Positions 1 through 10,462 of a DNA stretch of 64,000 nt are shown here, piece after piece. This stretch comes from Coriolopsis trogii (Eukaryota > Basidiomycota > Agaricomycetes > Polyporales > Polyporaceae). The notes under the pieces were generated by a model. It saw nothing but the letters and a program-made list of their open reading frames with translations, did not search any database and was not told where the DNA came from. Positions within the stretch are counted from its first letter, which is position 1, and each line of letters begins with the position of its first letter. The stretch is from assembly GCA_020543525.1 (NCBI GenBank), contig JAHYIO010000028.1:806001-870000 (forward strand), given 5' to 3'. The translations under genes and the position numbers were made by a program.

Positions 1-1195
1 AGGAGGTGCTCGAGATTCTCGACCTCTACCGCCGGGTGTACGAGGAGCTCCTCGCTGTCCCCGTAATTCCCGGAGTGAAGTCTGAGAAGGAGAAGTTCGC
101 CGGGGGGCTGTACACGACGACCGTTGAGGGCTTCGTGCCCACTACCGGCCGTGGCATTCAGGGCGCGACCTCGCATTGTCTCGGCCAGAACTTCTCCCGC
201 CCGGAGATGTTCAACATCTTCGTCGAAGACCCGAACGACCCCTCAGGCCAGGGCAAGCTCTACGTCTGGCAGAACTCGTGGGGTCTCTCGACGCGCACCA
301 TCGGCGTCATGGTCATGATCCACGGCGACAACCAGGGGCTTGTGCTCCCCCCGCGCGTCGCGTCCATCCAGGTCGTCGTCGTCCCCTGTGGGCTGACCGC
401 GAAGTCGACGCAGGAGCAGCGCAAGGCCGTCAACGACGCCTGCGCCGATCTCGCCGCCACCCTCAAGAAGGCTGGCATCCGCGCCCAAGCCGACCTGCGT
501 GAGGGCTACACCCCCGGCTACAAGTTCAACGACTGGGAACAGAAGGCGAGTCGTCCTCTCCGCATGTCCCTCTCCCGTGCTGCATATCCCCCACTGACAC
601 TTAACTCGCCCTTGATCCTTCCAGGGTGTCCCGCTCCGTCTCGAAATCGGCCCCGCCGACCTGGCCAAGGAGCAAACGCTCAGTGCACGGCGCGACACCG
701 GCGCCAAGTCCCCGGTCCCGCTCAAGGACATCGCGGGCAGCGTTCAAACGCTGCTCGACACCATCCAGGCGGACATGTTCAAGCGCGCGCAGGATGTGTA
801 CTTCTCGCGCCTGCGCGAGATCACCCGCTGGGAGGACGTCGTGCCGACGCTCGACGACAAGTGCGTCGTCGTCATCCCCTGGTGCGAGACGGAGGCGTGC
901 GAGGACGACATCAAGGAGCGCAGTGCTCAGGCGTGAGTGTCCCCCCTCCCCCCTTATACGTCACTTTTCAAGAGATCACTTGATGTCGTATTGTGTCGTG
1001 AGACGGGTTCGCTGATTTAGTTCGCTATACTACAGGTCCGAGCCGACGGACGAGCGTGCACCCTCGGCCGGTGCAAAGTCTCTCTGCATCCCTTTCGACC
1101 AATCCCGCTGGCCCAAGATCGAGCCCGGCGTCACCAAGTGCGTTGGATGCGGCAAGGACGCGAAACGCTGGACCATGTTCGGCCGTTCGTACTGA
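1..1195 (+). CDS. Prolyl-tRNA synthetase, C-terminal part (5' end outside window)
   Basis: Charges tRNA-Pro with proline. The window starts inside the class II catalytic core: the frame opens at base 3 and soon gives the motif 2/3 region [17 protein letters not shown] and [16 protein letters not shown], then the anticodon-binding domain ([15 protein letters not shown]), as in eukaryotic/archaeal-type ProRS. The end carries the zinc-binding ProRS C-terminal domain, with Cys pairs CETEAC and CVGCGK and the terminal Tyr of FGRSY. Exons are 3-545, 625-932 and 1036-1195. Intron 1 (546-624) starts with GC instead of GT; intron 2 (933-1035) is GT-AG. The next gene is the convergent cyclin B gene. 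The family assignment is secure; the N-terminus cannot be judged. Confidence 0.95.
546..624 (+). other. GC-AG intron in the prolyl-tRNA synthetase gene
   Basis: The frame is continuous from DWEQK (ending at 545) to [10 protein letters not shown] (starting at 625) only if 79 nt are removed. The 5' splice site reads AAG|GCGAGT and the 3' site CCAG|GGT. Conserved ProRS sequence on both sides fixes the borders, so the GC donor is not an arbitrary choice. Confidence 0.8.
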
Positions 1196-2143
1196 GCGGT
1201 CTCTTGGCTCATCATCGTCGGCGTAGTCAGATCAGCAGTAGATATTCGCAGAAAGTGTACGCATAAATGGGCATGGTATGATGAGGGCCGTCGTCGTTTT
1301 GCTATAGGTACCGGTCATCGATAATAGATCAAAAAGTCAATATCAATGGTTATTGACCACTTGAGCGGCGTACACAACTTGGAGAGCACAAGGCCTAATG
1401 CAGGCTACGAATGACTTGTGTATTTATTTCTGTTGTGATTGTGATTCTCCAATGATGTGCGTGAGCCTTCCACTGGGCAATAATCGTAGTACAGTACAAA
1501 GCAAAAGACACAGAAGGTGGACATGCGGGTTGGCTGACAGTAGTGGCGGTCATAACATACGTATGCGTAGTGCGTGTGCGGCGGCGAGACTGTACGTAGC
1601 TGTAAGGAGCTGTAGACGTAGGTGTGAGGCGAGCCGCGCCGCGTGGGGGGACTACGCAGGATCTACTGTGCATCTAACGCGAATGAGGTGGAAAGTGATG
1701 GGGAATAGATAGATACACGTGATGGTGTGGGCATGAATTGGAACATAGATGGCGGGAGACTGGAGAATGCAAGGGTCAAGGATGGGCGGAGGGCAGGGTT
1801 GATATCAGTGTCGACGATCAGAACCCAGGAGGGCATGCACGGAGACGAGGCGACGGAGTCGTGAAGGATATGGGACGGGAGAGAGGCGATCGCAGAGAAG
1901 ACATCAAGATGGAAATATACAGCGTGTGGGGTGACAGAGTAATGATTAGGACAACAATAAACATCATGCGGGTATGCAGATAGGCGAGTTTTGACTTCGA
2001 GCGTCCGAGCGATGCGGCGAAAGTTCATGCTAGACAACACAACGCGAAGCCGATTGCGGAGAAGAGCGAAGAGCGGGAGGACAATGAGAATGCGCAATAG
2101 TGTAACATCGAGGAGCGAATGTTCATGCCGGGGATCAAGCGCT
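1196..2143. other. Convergent intergenic region, no gene seen
   Basis: This stretch lies between the 3' ends of the prolyl-tRNA synthetase (+) and cyclin (-) genes and must hold both 3' UTRs. Open frames here lack recognisable motifs and have no spliced continuation. It contains AT-richer patches around 1310-1350, compatible with transcript ends. Confidence 0.6.
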
Positions 2144-4126
2144 TCATCGGTCCTCGAAAACCGCGCCTTCGCGTTCTTCCTGCAGGGCTTGTGCGATGAG
2201 CATCTGCTCTTCCAATGCCCGTTGCTGTGCGATCTGCTCCTTCAAGGCAGGCAAGACCATCTGCAGCGATACTTGCGAACCCTCCTCCCACCGTTCAAGT
2301 GCCCAGTCACGCACAAAAAGGCTCGCCTACAAGGGTATCAGAATGGATAAGATTGTCACATTCTCAAAGTAGATACTGACCTTCATGAACTTCTTGGATG
2401 CGTACTTCTTGAAAAACGATTGATGCCGAACAGGCTTCAAGATGTAGTTGAGCATGAGGTTGGCTGTCGGGACGATGTCACTCTCGCGGTACGAAGAGTA
2501 GTGTGCGAGGTTGGGAGTCTAAGCATGAATTAGATACAATCTAATATGACAACGAGACTGAATGGTCTTACCCAATCTGCGAAGCCAAGGATAAGACGCG
2601 CAAGCCAGATAGATGCAGCGGCGAGCAAGGAAGGGGGCGCCGCAATGAGGCGCCATTCGAGACACTGGATCTCGAGAAGGTATTTGCCAATCGTGCGAAC
2701 CTGGACGTTGTAATCGTCGGCCTTACTGATACGCCTGAGGAAGTGGATGGGGTTGGGGTAGCTGAGATTCCACTCGATTGTCTTCAAGACATAGCGTTCC
2801 GCTTGAAGAATCTCCTTTTCCGAGTACGAGGAGTCCGCGCAATAGAGGAAGTTGCCTGCAGACGGCGCGACGATCTCCTCTAGCTTCGCGGCGATGAACA
2901 TGCACGTGATCCCAACAAGCTGCAACTTGGCGAGAGACACGACACGAGCAGAGAGGAAGCGATCGATGATGTTGACACACAAAAACAGCGTCTCAGGAAG
3001 CAAGCGGAAGCGCGAGTGAACTTGGATGAGCCAGTCGGTGAGGATACCACGCATCTTCCACGCAAGGTCCTTCTGGTTCGTCATGTAGTTCGGGTTCGGC
3101 ATCGTCGTTTGCTATGAGGCTGGTGAACAAACGCGCATATATGCAGCACAGGAGCTTGAGACAAACCTCGACCACCTTCAAGTACTCGAAGATTTCGACA
3201 ACATACTCGCTAACCATGAGTGGGTCGTCGGCGTCTTCCGCGTCAAGGTCAACCCAATTGTCACAGTCCGGGTCCGCCTCGACAGGTTCCACTGGGTGAA
3301 CCTCTTCCTCGATCGGGGCTTCGACTTCCGGCATGTCGGACGAGGTGCGCCGCTTCTTGAAGACACGGTTCGCCTCCTCTTCGTCATCGGCTTTCGGTGG
3401 TCTCGAGATACGTCTGGGTACTCGCGACCCGACAGGGATACCAGTCCGCACAGCCTCGCGTGCAGCGACGAAACGTTTAGGAGATGGGATGGGAACAACG
3501 GGGGGATGGTTATCAACAGCCATGGCATCCTCGTCATCTTCTCTGAGCGGCTGTAAGGGTTGTGCATGTGCTTGACCGCCAGTGCGCGTTCGACGCGTAG
3601 TGGTAGTTGTAACCGCAGTAGTTGTTGTCGAGTCAACGACAGTGCGGAGAGGCTTACGAACAGTAGTCGTCGTCGTCTGTTTGAGAACGACACCCTCGAA
3701 CTTTTCCTTAACCTCCTTCACGCGCTCCTTGCCCTTGAGCTCCGATGTCCCATTGGTAGCCTTAGCCTTGTTCTCCGGAGGTTTGGGAACCTCGCCAAGA
3801 GCCTCGCGCTTGCGCTTGACTTGGGCGACTGGGTCGGGTTTAGATGGGCCGACAGACTTAGCCCTAGTGGCCGCTGTGGAGGCGGTCACGCGGGTTAGCC
3901 CCGGTGGTTTGACATTCTCTGGTCTCTCTGAAGCGGAATGTGTGGATGGAGGTTTCGCTCGGGAAGCTGCTGTACGTCCAAGACGTGCTGTTGCGTTCTC
4001 CTTGTCCTTGAGGACGGTGGTGCGCGCGACGGTCCTCGTCACACGCCGTGTCTGCAGCGAAAAATAACACGATCAGAGGCGGTGGCATAGACCTGGAATA
4101 AGACTTACGGGGATAGCTGATGACAT
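2144..4126 (-). CDS. B-type (G2/M) cyclin
   Basis: Regulatory partner of the CDK1-type kinase at mitosis. Splicing gives a closed 587-residue frame with five exons on the minus strand: 4109-4126, 3167-4051, 2572-3111, 2381-2518 and 2144-2326. The first coding exon is only 18 nt (MSSAIP). The long N-terminal region is low-complexity and basic, as in fungal B cyclins, with a KEN box at residues 23-25 (LKDKENATARL). The first cyclin box follows the YVVEIFEYLK segment and carries the MRAIL-type motif MRGILTDWLIQVH; the second box contains the YLLEI and LAAASIWLA helices. The C-terminus is a Gln/Glu-rich helix (EEQMLIAQALQEER). It shares a 260-bp upstream region with the divergent isoleucyl-tRNA synthetase gene. 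Class B is clear; which fungal paralogue it is cannot be told. Confidence 0.95.
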
Positions 4127-4386
4127 GAAGGAGGGCAGCAGGCAGAGGTCTGGGATGGGTAGACGTACAGGATGGAGTAGGACAGAGTTGGATGTGGATG
4201 TCGTCAAGCGCCGACGACACGGTCGTTTTGTTCAACACCAGCCACAAACACAACAAAATAACACGCCCAGCCCAAGCGCGTTGCCCACGTGATCCGCGCT
4301 TCCCTCTGCTGGCTTCGCGTCTAGGCGCTCATATAGTCTGTCCTATACTCTGTCCTGAAGCTCTCCAGTCTTGTGCTCCCGGGTCC

Positions 4387-7300
4387 ATGCTCCCGTGGTC
4401 CCTCCTTTCGGCGAGCCCGCGACTCCTCCGCTCTCTACCATGTGCTCGTAGATGTCTGTCGACCTCTCTTGTTCGGGCATCGGAAGACCGCCAGCTCCCG
4501 CGCTGGAGTGATACTCTCCTCCTTCCCAAGACAAGCTTCCCGCTTTACAACGACCCGTCCAAGGACGCCAATATTCGCGCAAAGACAAGTAGCGATCTTT
4601 ACCAATGGCAGGTTGGGAATTACTTACGTCTGGCAGAATTCGGATACTCACCAGTCTACGTTAGTGGCAAAACGCCAAAGGTCCTCTCTTTGTCTTCCTT
4701 GACGGGCCGCCATACGCCAACGGTGACCTTCATATGGGTGAGTCTGTGCTGCTATGACAACCATACAATGCTTTCTGTGGCTGGGCTGGGGATGATGCCA
4801 TGTCGCAATGTGACCAAGAGCTGCCTCAGTTCTGTCCGCAACCACTCTCTGACCACAATATGTAGGCCATGCCTTGAACAAGATACTCAAGGATTTCATC
4901 AACCGGTACCATGTCTCCACGGGTCGTCGTGTGTTGTAAGTGCTCTCTGTGTATGCACCCATCTTGTCATGGCCGATGCATATTGTCTCCAGTTATCACC
5001 CAGGGTGGGACTGCCACGGTCTACCGATCGAGAACAAGGTATTGAAGCAGCTAGGCGTACGAACCCATCCTGTCATGTTTCATAGCCACAGAATGCTTGA
5101 CACTTCTTTCGCAACAGGTAGAGGTCAACGAACTAACGCCCTCACAAGTGCGTTCAGAAGCGGAGAAATACGCCAAGAACGAGGTTGCATCTCAAATGGC
5201 CCAGTTTCGTGAATTTGGTATCATGGCGGATTGGAGCTCTCAGACCACTTACCGGACGTTAGGTGTGTTCGGCTGTGCATATGAACACATACATGGCTTG
5301 ACGACGCTTGTGGACTAGACGCCGACTATGAGCTGCGGCAACTAGAGATCTTCAAGGCCATGGTCGAGAAAGGTCTTATTTATCGTCAACACCGGCCCGT
5401 CCATTATTCGCCATCATCACGCTCAGCACTTGCGGAAGCTGAGCTTGTATACAACGAGGCGCACGTGTCTCACTCGGTCTACGTCTCGTTCCCGCTAGAC
5501 ATCACAGAGCGCAAAATGTCGGATGCTCTCCGTAATCTGATTGCCGGAAAGGAGAACGTATCTCTACTTGTGTGGACTACGACGCCTTGGACCTTGACGG
5601 CGAACATGGTAGGTCTCTCATTGGCTAGAGCTTGTGGCTGAATGCTCTTTTTGCTCACCTTTGTCCAGGCCATTGCTGTCAACACGGACTTGCTTTACCG
5701 CATCGTCAGCGTAACCGACGGAGATGGCCATGAGTCTCTCTTCGTATATGCTGCCGATCGTGAAGAAGCGCTCCATCAGGTCTCTGGTCTCTTCCCGTCT
5801 GCCCCAGTCGTGTTAGGACAAATCTCAGGTGCTGACCTCGTGGGGTCGAGCTACAGACCCATATTCGCCCCTCTGCACGAGTCGCCCTCTGCGCAGCCGT
5901 CCTTGCCTATCATTCCTTCGTCCCATGTCACCAATGATTCAGGTACAGGTCTCGTACATTGTGCTCCCGCCCACGGTGCAGAGGACTACGCGGTTATGCA
6001 AGGTCTCGGTATGATTTCTTCCGCTCCATCGGCTTCGCACGCAGACAACGCCGCAAAGGCTTCCGGTGGTAACGCTCTCGTGTGCCATGTTAATGGTCTA
6101 GGACATTTCACGGCAGACGTCGCAGGTGTGGTTGGCGATGAATGCGCCAGAGACCTTGTTGAGAAAGACATTCTCGATGAGGGCGGTAAGGCGATCGTTT
6201 CATTGCTCACGCGCGTTGGTGCCTTGCGGAAGATTCAACGGTTCAAGCATCGGTACCCGTATGACTGGAAGACGGACAAGCCGGTTATAACGCTGTACGT
6301 GGCGTTATTGGCTTGCGTAGTCTCAAGTACTAAAAGAACTCGTGTATAGAGCTACCTCCCAGTGGTTCGCCAACCTAGACAACATCAAGGAAGATGCCAT
6401 CGCTGCTCTGCAAGACGTTCAGTTCGTCCCAGCCATCTGTGAGAAGCTGTCCTCCCTTCCTTTCCCGGTTATGAACTCAGGTTGCATTACCAGCTCGCAA
6501 TCGTCTCGAGTCCTTCGTTCGTTCGCGTTCCGAATGGTGTATTTCGCGCCAACGTGTATGGGGCGTTCCCATTCCTGCTCTCTATCACCTCCCTTCCAAC
6601 TCGGCAGTCCTGGACTCGGAGTCACTCGCGCACATTATCTCTATCCTCCGCGAACATGGCCCACAGTACTGGTGGGAGGGGCCCGTTGCCGCATTCATCC
6701 CTTCTTGGCGTCGCGAGGGCTTGAGCGACAGCGAGCTTGAGGAAGTTTGGAAGAAGGGTACCGACACTATGGACGTCTGGTTCGACAGTGGCACCGCATG
6801 GAGCCAGCTCGAGCATCTCTACGCGGACCCAGGTTCCGATCATCAAGACGGGAAGGCGGTCAAGCGAACCTTCGGCTCAGACGTCTGCCTCGAGGGCACG
6901 GATCAACATCGTGGCTGGTTCCAAAGTCTCCTACTTACCGCCCTGGGTAGCTCGACGAAGGAGGAGCGGAAGCGCGTCGCGCCGTACTCGACGCTGATCA
7001 CGCACGGGATGGTCCTCGACGAGGCGGGGAAGAAGATGAGCAAGTCGCTCGGGAACATCGTCAGCCCCCTCACCGTCATCAACGGAGATGGCGACACAGG
7101 TAGCGGACAAGGCAAGGGCAAGGGCAAGGGCGGCAAGGACAAGGCATGCGGCACGGATGTGCTCCGGCTGTGGGTTGCGACTGTTGAGTTCGGCAAGGAT
7201 ATGACCATCGGGCCGACAGTGCTGCAGCAGTGCGCAGAGACGATGCGCAAGATTCGGAACTCGTCGCGGTTCATCTTGGGCAGTCTGGGCGATAAACCGT

Positions 7301-8315
7301 TCGAAAACAAGGTCGAGCGCGCTGAGCTTGGGCTCGCGGATCGATATGTGCTCCATCGCCTCCACAGACTTGACAGCTTCGCGCGATTGGGCTATGAAGC
7401 GTACAACTACCCTCAAGGTGTGTCTCATAGTCGGGTCCCGTTGGTTGGTTATGAGCCGCTCATACGTTGATCTCCCAGTCATCAACGAGTTGTCGTACTT
7501 TGCGAACATCACTCTTTCCTCGTTTTACTTTGACATGCACAAGGATTGCCTATACGCGGACCGCGAAGACGGGATCGAGCGCCGCCGTGTCTTGACCGTT
7601 CTGGACCAAGTGTTGACGACCATGACAAAAGTCCTCGCGCCCATCCTGCCTCACCTTGCAGAAGAAATCCATGCTACGCTTCATGGTCCCGATTCTATGT
7701 CCGTGTTCGCGACACCGTGGACGCCACTGGTACGTCTTCCGCTCCATCGGTTGGACTCTGACTCACGAGTCTGTGCCAGCCCGACGAATTCAAGGACACC
7801 CAGGCGGAAGAGGAGATGGAGAAGCTATTCGTGATCAAAGCCAAAGTCAACTCCCTTTTGGAACTCGCCCGCAAGGATGGTGTCGTAAAGAGCTCCCTGT
7901 CGGCGGATGTCGCCATGAACGTCTCTTCGGCATCAACATCCGATGTGATTGACATTCTCGGTCGCGAAGGTGTGTAGGAGTCCTCTTCGTTTTGTTAACA
8001 TGTGATTGATGTTTCACGACGTTGTAGAACACACCTTGAAGTCGTTGTTTGGCGTTTCGGGGGTGAGCCTGTCCGACAGAAGCATCGACGGGACCACTCC
8101 GGCTTGGCAGTATAAGGACACGGTCAGCGTCGACGGTGAGTTCATGCAGCATTCTGAACCGCGGCATGAATGCTGACAGATTCACAGGCACGGATATCGA
8201 CATCGTCGTGCGTCCTGCGGCGTTGGAAAAATGCCCTCGGTGCTGGACGTTCACCCGGCAGGCGGGCGACGAGCTGTGCAAGCGCTGCACGGACGTCGTT
8301 CACGTTCATTCGTGA
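4387..8315 (+). CDS. ISM1: Isoleucyl-tRNA synthetase, mitochondrial
   Basis: Charges mitochondrial tRNA-Ile. The ATG at 4387 opens an Arg/Ser/Leu-rich presequence ([17 protein letters not shown]), typical of a matrix-targeting peptide. Then come the class I motifs: the HIGH equivalent [13 protein letters not shown], split by an intron after HMG near 4740, [15 protein letters not shown], the editing-domain entry [31 protein letters not shown], and [12 protein letters not shown] near 7035-7070. A Gly/Lys-rich insert ([13 protein letters not shown], about 7107-7143) follows KMSKS. The C-terminus has the bacterial-type zinc knuckle CPRCW...CKRC, marking the organellar rather than the cytosolic enzyme. 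There are about a dozen short introns; some minor exon borders remain approximate. Confidence 0.93.
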
Positions 8316-9097
8316 AGCTCCTGGACAAAGTCCTTGTGACGTGACATCCTTACTGTAGTAATAGGTCTAATAGACAACGCGGCTCTCTCACCTCCTCTAG
8401 CTCCCGATACTTTACCCATCTCAAGTCACCAAAGCCGTGACACCTCAAGCCCGACAGTCAAGGTTCCAAGCAGGAGGTTCATCCCCACGCCGTCAAGCCG
8501 CTCCCGCGAACCTTTCAGTCGGGCAAGAGAGTGGGCCGGTTACTAAACGAGAGGCCGTGTGTCCGTGTGTCATGCCATCTGCATCTGAGATTGGGTATAG
8601 GGGAACAGCCACACTCGTCAGTGGCTGCAATGTCGCATTCAGTCAATCGATATCCATTCCAACGGCTGGAACAACGTATGGTAAAATGTAGTTCCACGAC
8701 GTGAAGGGGAAACGGCCTCGACCGATGGCATGCAGACTTACGCGGACCAGGTAGTCTTGTCCAACGCATAGTACATGCAGGAGAATACATATTCTTTCAC
8801 GCATCCTCTGTAGAGCCCGGGTCGCCGGAAGGCTCAATGGCACGGAGACTCATAATGGTCGGTATAGTCCCCATCGGGCTACATATTGAGTTATGCCTGG
8901 AGAGACTGCAGCGTGATTACATGCGTCTCTGCCGTGTGGATGAAGTCTCGGTCGCGAACAGAAGTGCCTTCTCCAGCAAAGCCTTGATTGGTCATCAGCC
9001 TGCAGAATAACCTTGTGGCTGTGACTTTTCACCTCATATCGTACATTTCTGCTAACATCCCTCCTCCAGCTATACTGCCTCCTCCGGCTAGGAATGC
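8316..9097. other. Convergent intergenic region, no gene seen
   Basis: This is 782 bp between the stop codons of the isoleucyl-tRNA synthetase and the DJ-1 gene. Short open frames on both strands have no family motif and no spliced extension. It presumably contains both 3' UTRs. Confidence 0.55.
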
Positions 9098-10067
9098 TTA
9101 GGCGAAGGTGCCCTTGGGGAACACCATCGGCCCGGCCACTTCGGCGCGTTTCTCCTTCCCACATAAAAGCTCCACGAGTGTGAGGGCGAAGGGAAACGCG
9201 GTTCCTGTGAAAGCGGTCGACATCCCATCCGGGAAAGCTTTTACGTTGAGTTCCAGAGCCTACCTGGACCACGACTGGCAGTGTGACGACGTCAGCGATG
9301 CAGCGACGCATTCGTTGAGGCGAAACTGACCTTGTAACAAGTTTGCCAGAAACCACGACGGGCTCTTCAGAGTAATTGAAGGCTGTTGGAGACATAGCAA
9401 AATCTGTTAAGCTACTCATTGCCATAGTCAAGCTTAAGAGAATTCACGGACCGTCCTTGAGCTGATCCTGAACGCTGGGATGAGAGGTCAAGGATTGTTT
9501 AGAAAGCTTGGACGTCAATGCTGCAAGGCTGCCTGGATTCAGAGCGATGTCAGTGTCAGCCCCCTGTGCTCAGTGCCTTCGATATCAAGCGGACCTGCAC
9601 AGATCATCCCAACGTACTTTCCGGCGTCCAAGTATTGCCTCACCAGGTTCTGCACAGGAGAGCTTCCGGATATGGTTTCCGCGCCTTTGGCACCGCCAGG
9701 GATGACCAAAAGATCATACTTGTCCTGTGGAGCTTGTTGAATGTGGAATTGAGCTAGCCGAGGTGAACCTTGCCTACAGGAGTGCAAGCTTGAGGGGAGA
9801 AGTAAGTATCAGGGAGGATACGGATCCCGCGAGAACCTTTAGCAAAAGGCGGGTTCGACTCGTAGGACGCTGAGTCCTCCTGCCGCTGGGCATCTGCAAC
9901 AAAGGCAGAGGTGCAGACTACCCCCGCTCGGACGAGGGTGTCGTAGGTGATTGTACTGGATATCCGGAACAAGAATAAGACACTGGGCAGGCTAGATGCG
10001 AGGTGAGTTGGACGCACAACTCCATCTCCTCCGTACCGTCTGCAATCAGGATCAAAGCGGATGGCAT
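9098..10067 (-). CDS. DJ-1/PARK7-like protein (DJ-1/PfpI superfamily)
   Basis: DJ-1 proteins act on glyoxal and methylglyoxal adducts and in oxidative-stress protection. Splicing by eye gives seven exons (10021-10067, 9778-9955, 9595-9724, 9452-9532, 9331-9382, 9264-9274, 9098-9204) adding to exactly 202 codons. The product shows ADGTEEM with Glu14, SRGIRILPD, YDLLVIPGG, the nucleophile elbow MICAGSLAA with Cys117, and LTSHPSV with His136. The terminal block is SRGPGTAFPFALTLVELL, followed by the KEK and AEVAGPMVF segments. Exon 6 is an 11-nt microexon coding the SRGP turn. All catalytic residues are present and the length (201 aa) matches the family, so the gene looks intact. It is divergent to the coiled-coil gene. 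Confidence 0.92.
9264..9274 (-). other. 11-nt microexon of the DJ-1 gene
   Basis: The 11-nt exon reads TCGTGGTCCAG on the minus strand, flanked by an upstream ...GCCAG acceptor and a downstream GTAGGC donor. It restores the conserved SRGPGTAF motif and the reading frame between KLVT and GTAFPF. Without it the motif and frame are lost. Confidence 0.8.
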
Positions 10068-10462
10068 GTTGTTGCTAGATCGTGTAGAGATTCAGTTGGC
10101 GTGGTTCTGAGCAAGATGTAGCTCGAAGTAGGACGAGATGACGTCAGGCGGTTATGATGACTTGGAGGTGGGAAATCGACTTATCCGTGAACGCAAAATT
10201 CGGGATTTGAGGAGATCCGGATCGGGGTGCGTGAGGCAAGGCAGCGTCGCTCTCCGCCGCGCACTCTCTGGCCAGGACTACCATCGACCGCTACTGGGCG
10301 ACTCGACCCATGCGCGAAGCACCTCTCTTGCTTACAAGCACTCATTCGCGGATACAGGCAAGGTGCGTCTCGGCGCCATCAGCCCAGAACACAGTGCTAA
10401 ACTTGTCGCCACAGGCGGAGGTATAACACGCTGGTGTGAGAGCATACACCCAACACACCAAA
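10068..10462. promoter_or_regulatory. Shared divergent promoter region, DJ-1 / coiled-coil gene
   Basis: A 395-bp gap lies between two start codons pointing away from each other. It must hold both 5' UTRs and promoters. I see no clear TATA box and no other gene. Confidence 0.55.

Noticed and set aside
9725..9800. Apparent frameshift in the DJ-1 gene between exons 2 and 3
   Set aside because: A canonical 53-nt GT-AG intron (9725-9777) joins SPQACTP to DKYDLLVIPGG in frame, so no damage is needed.
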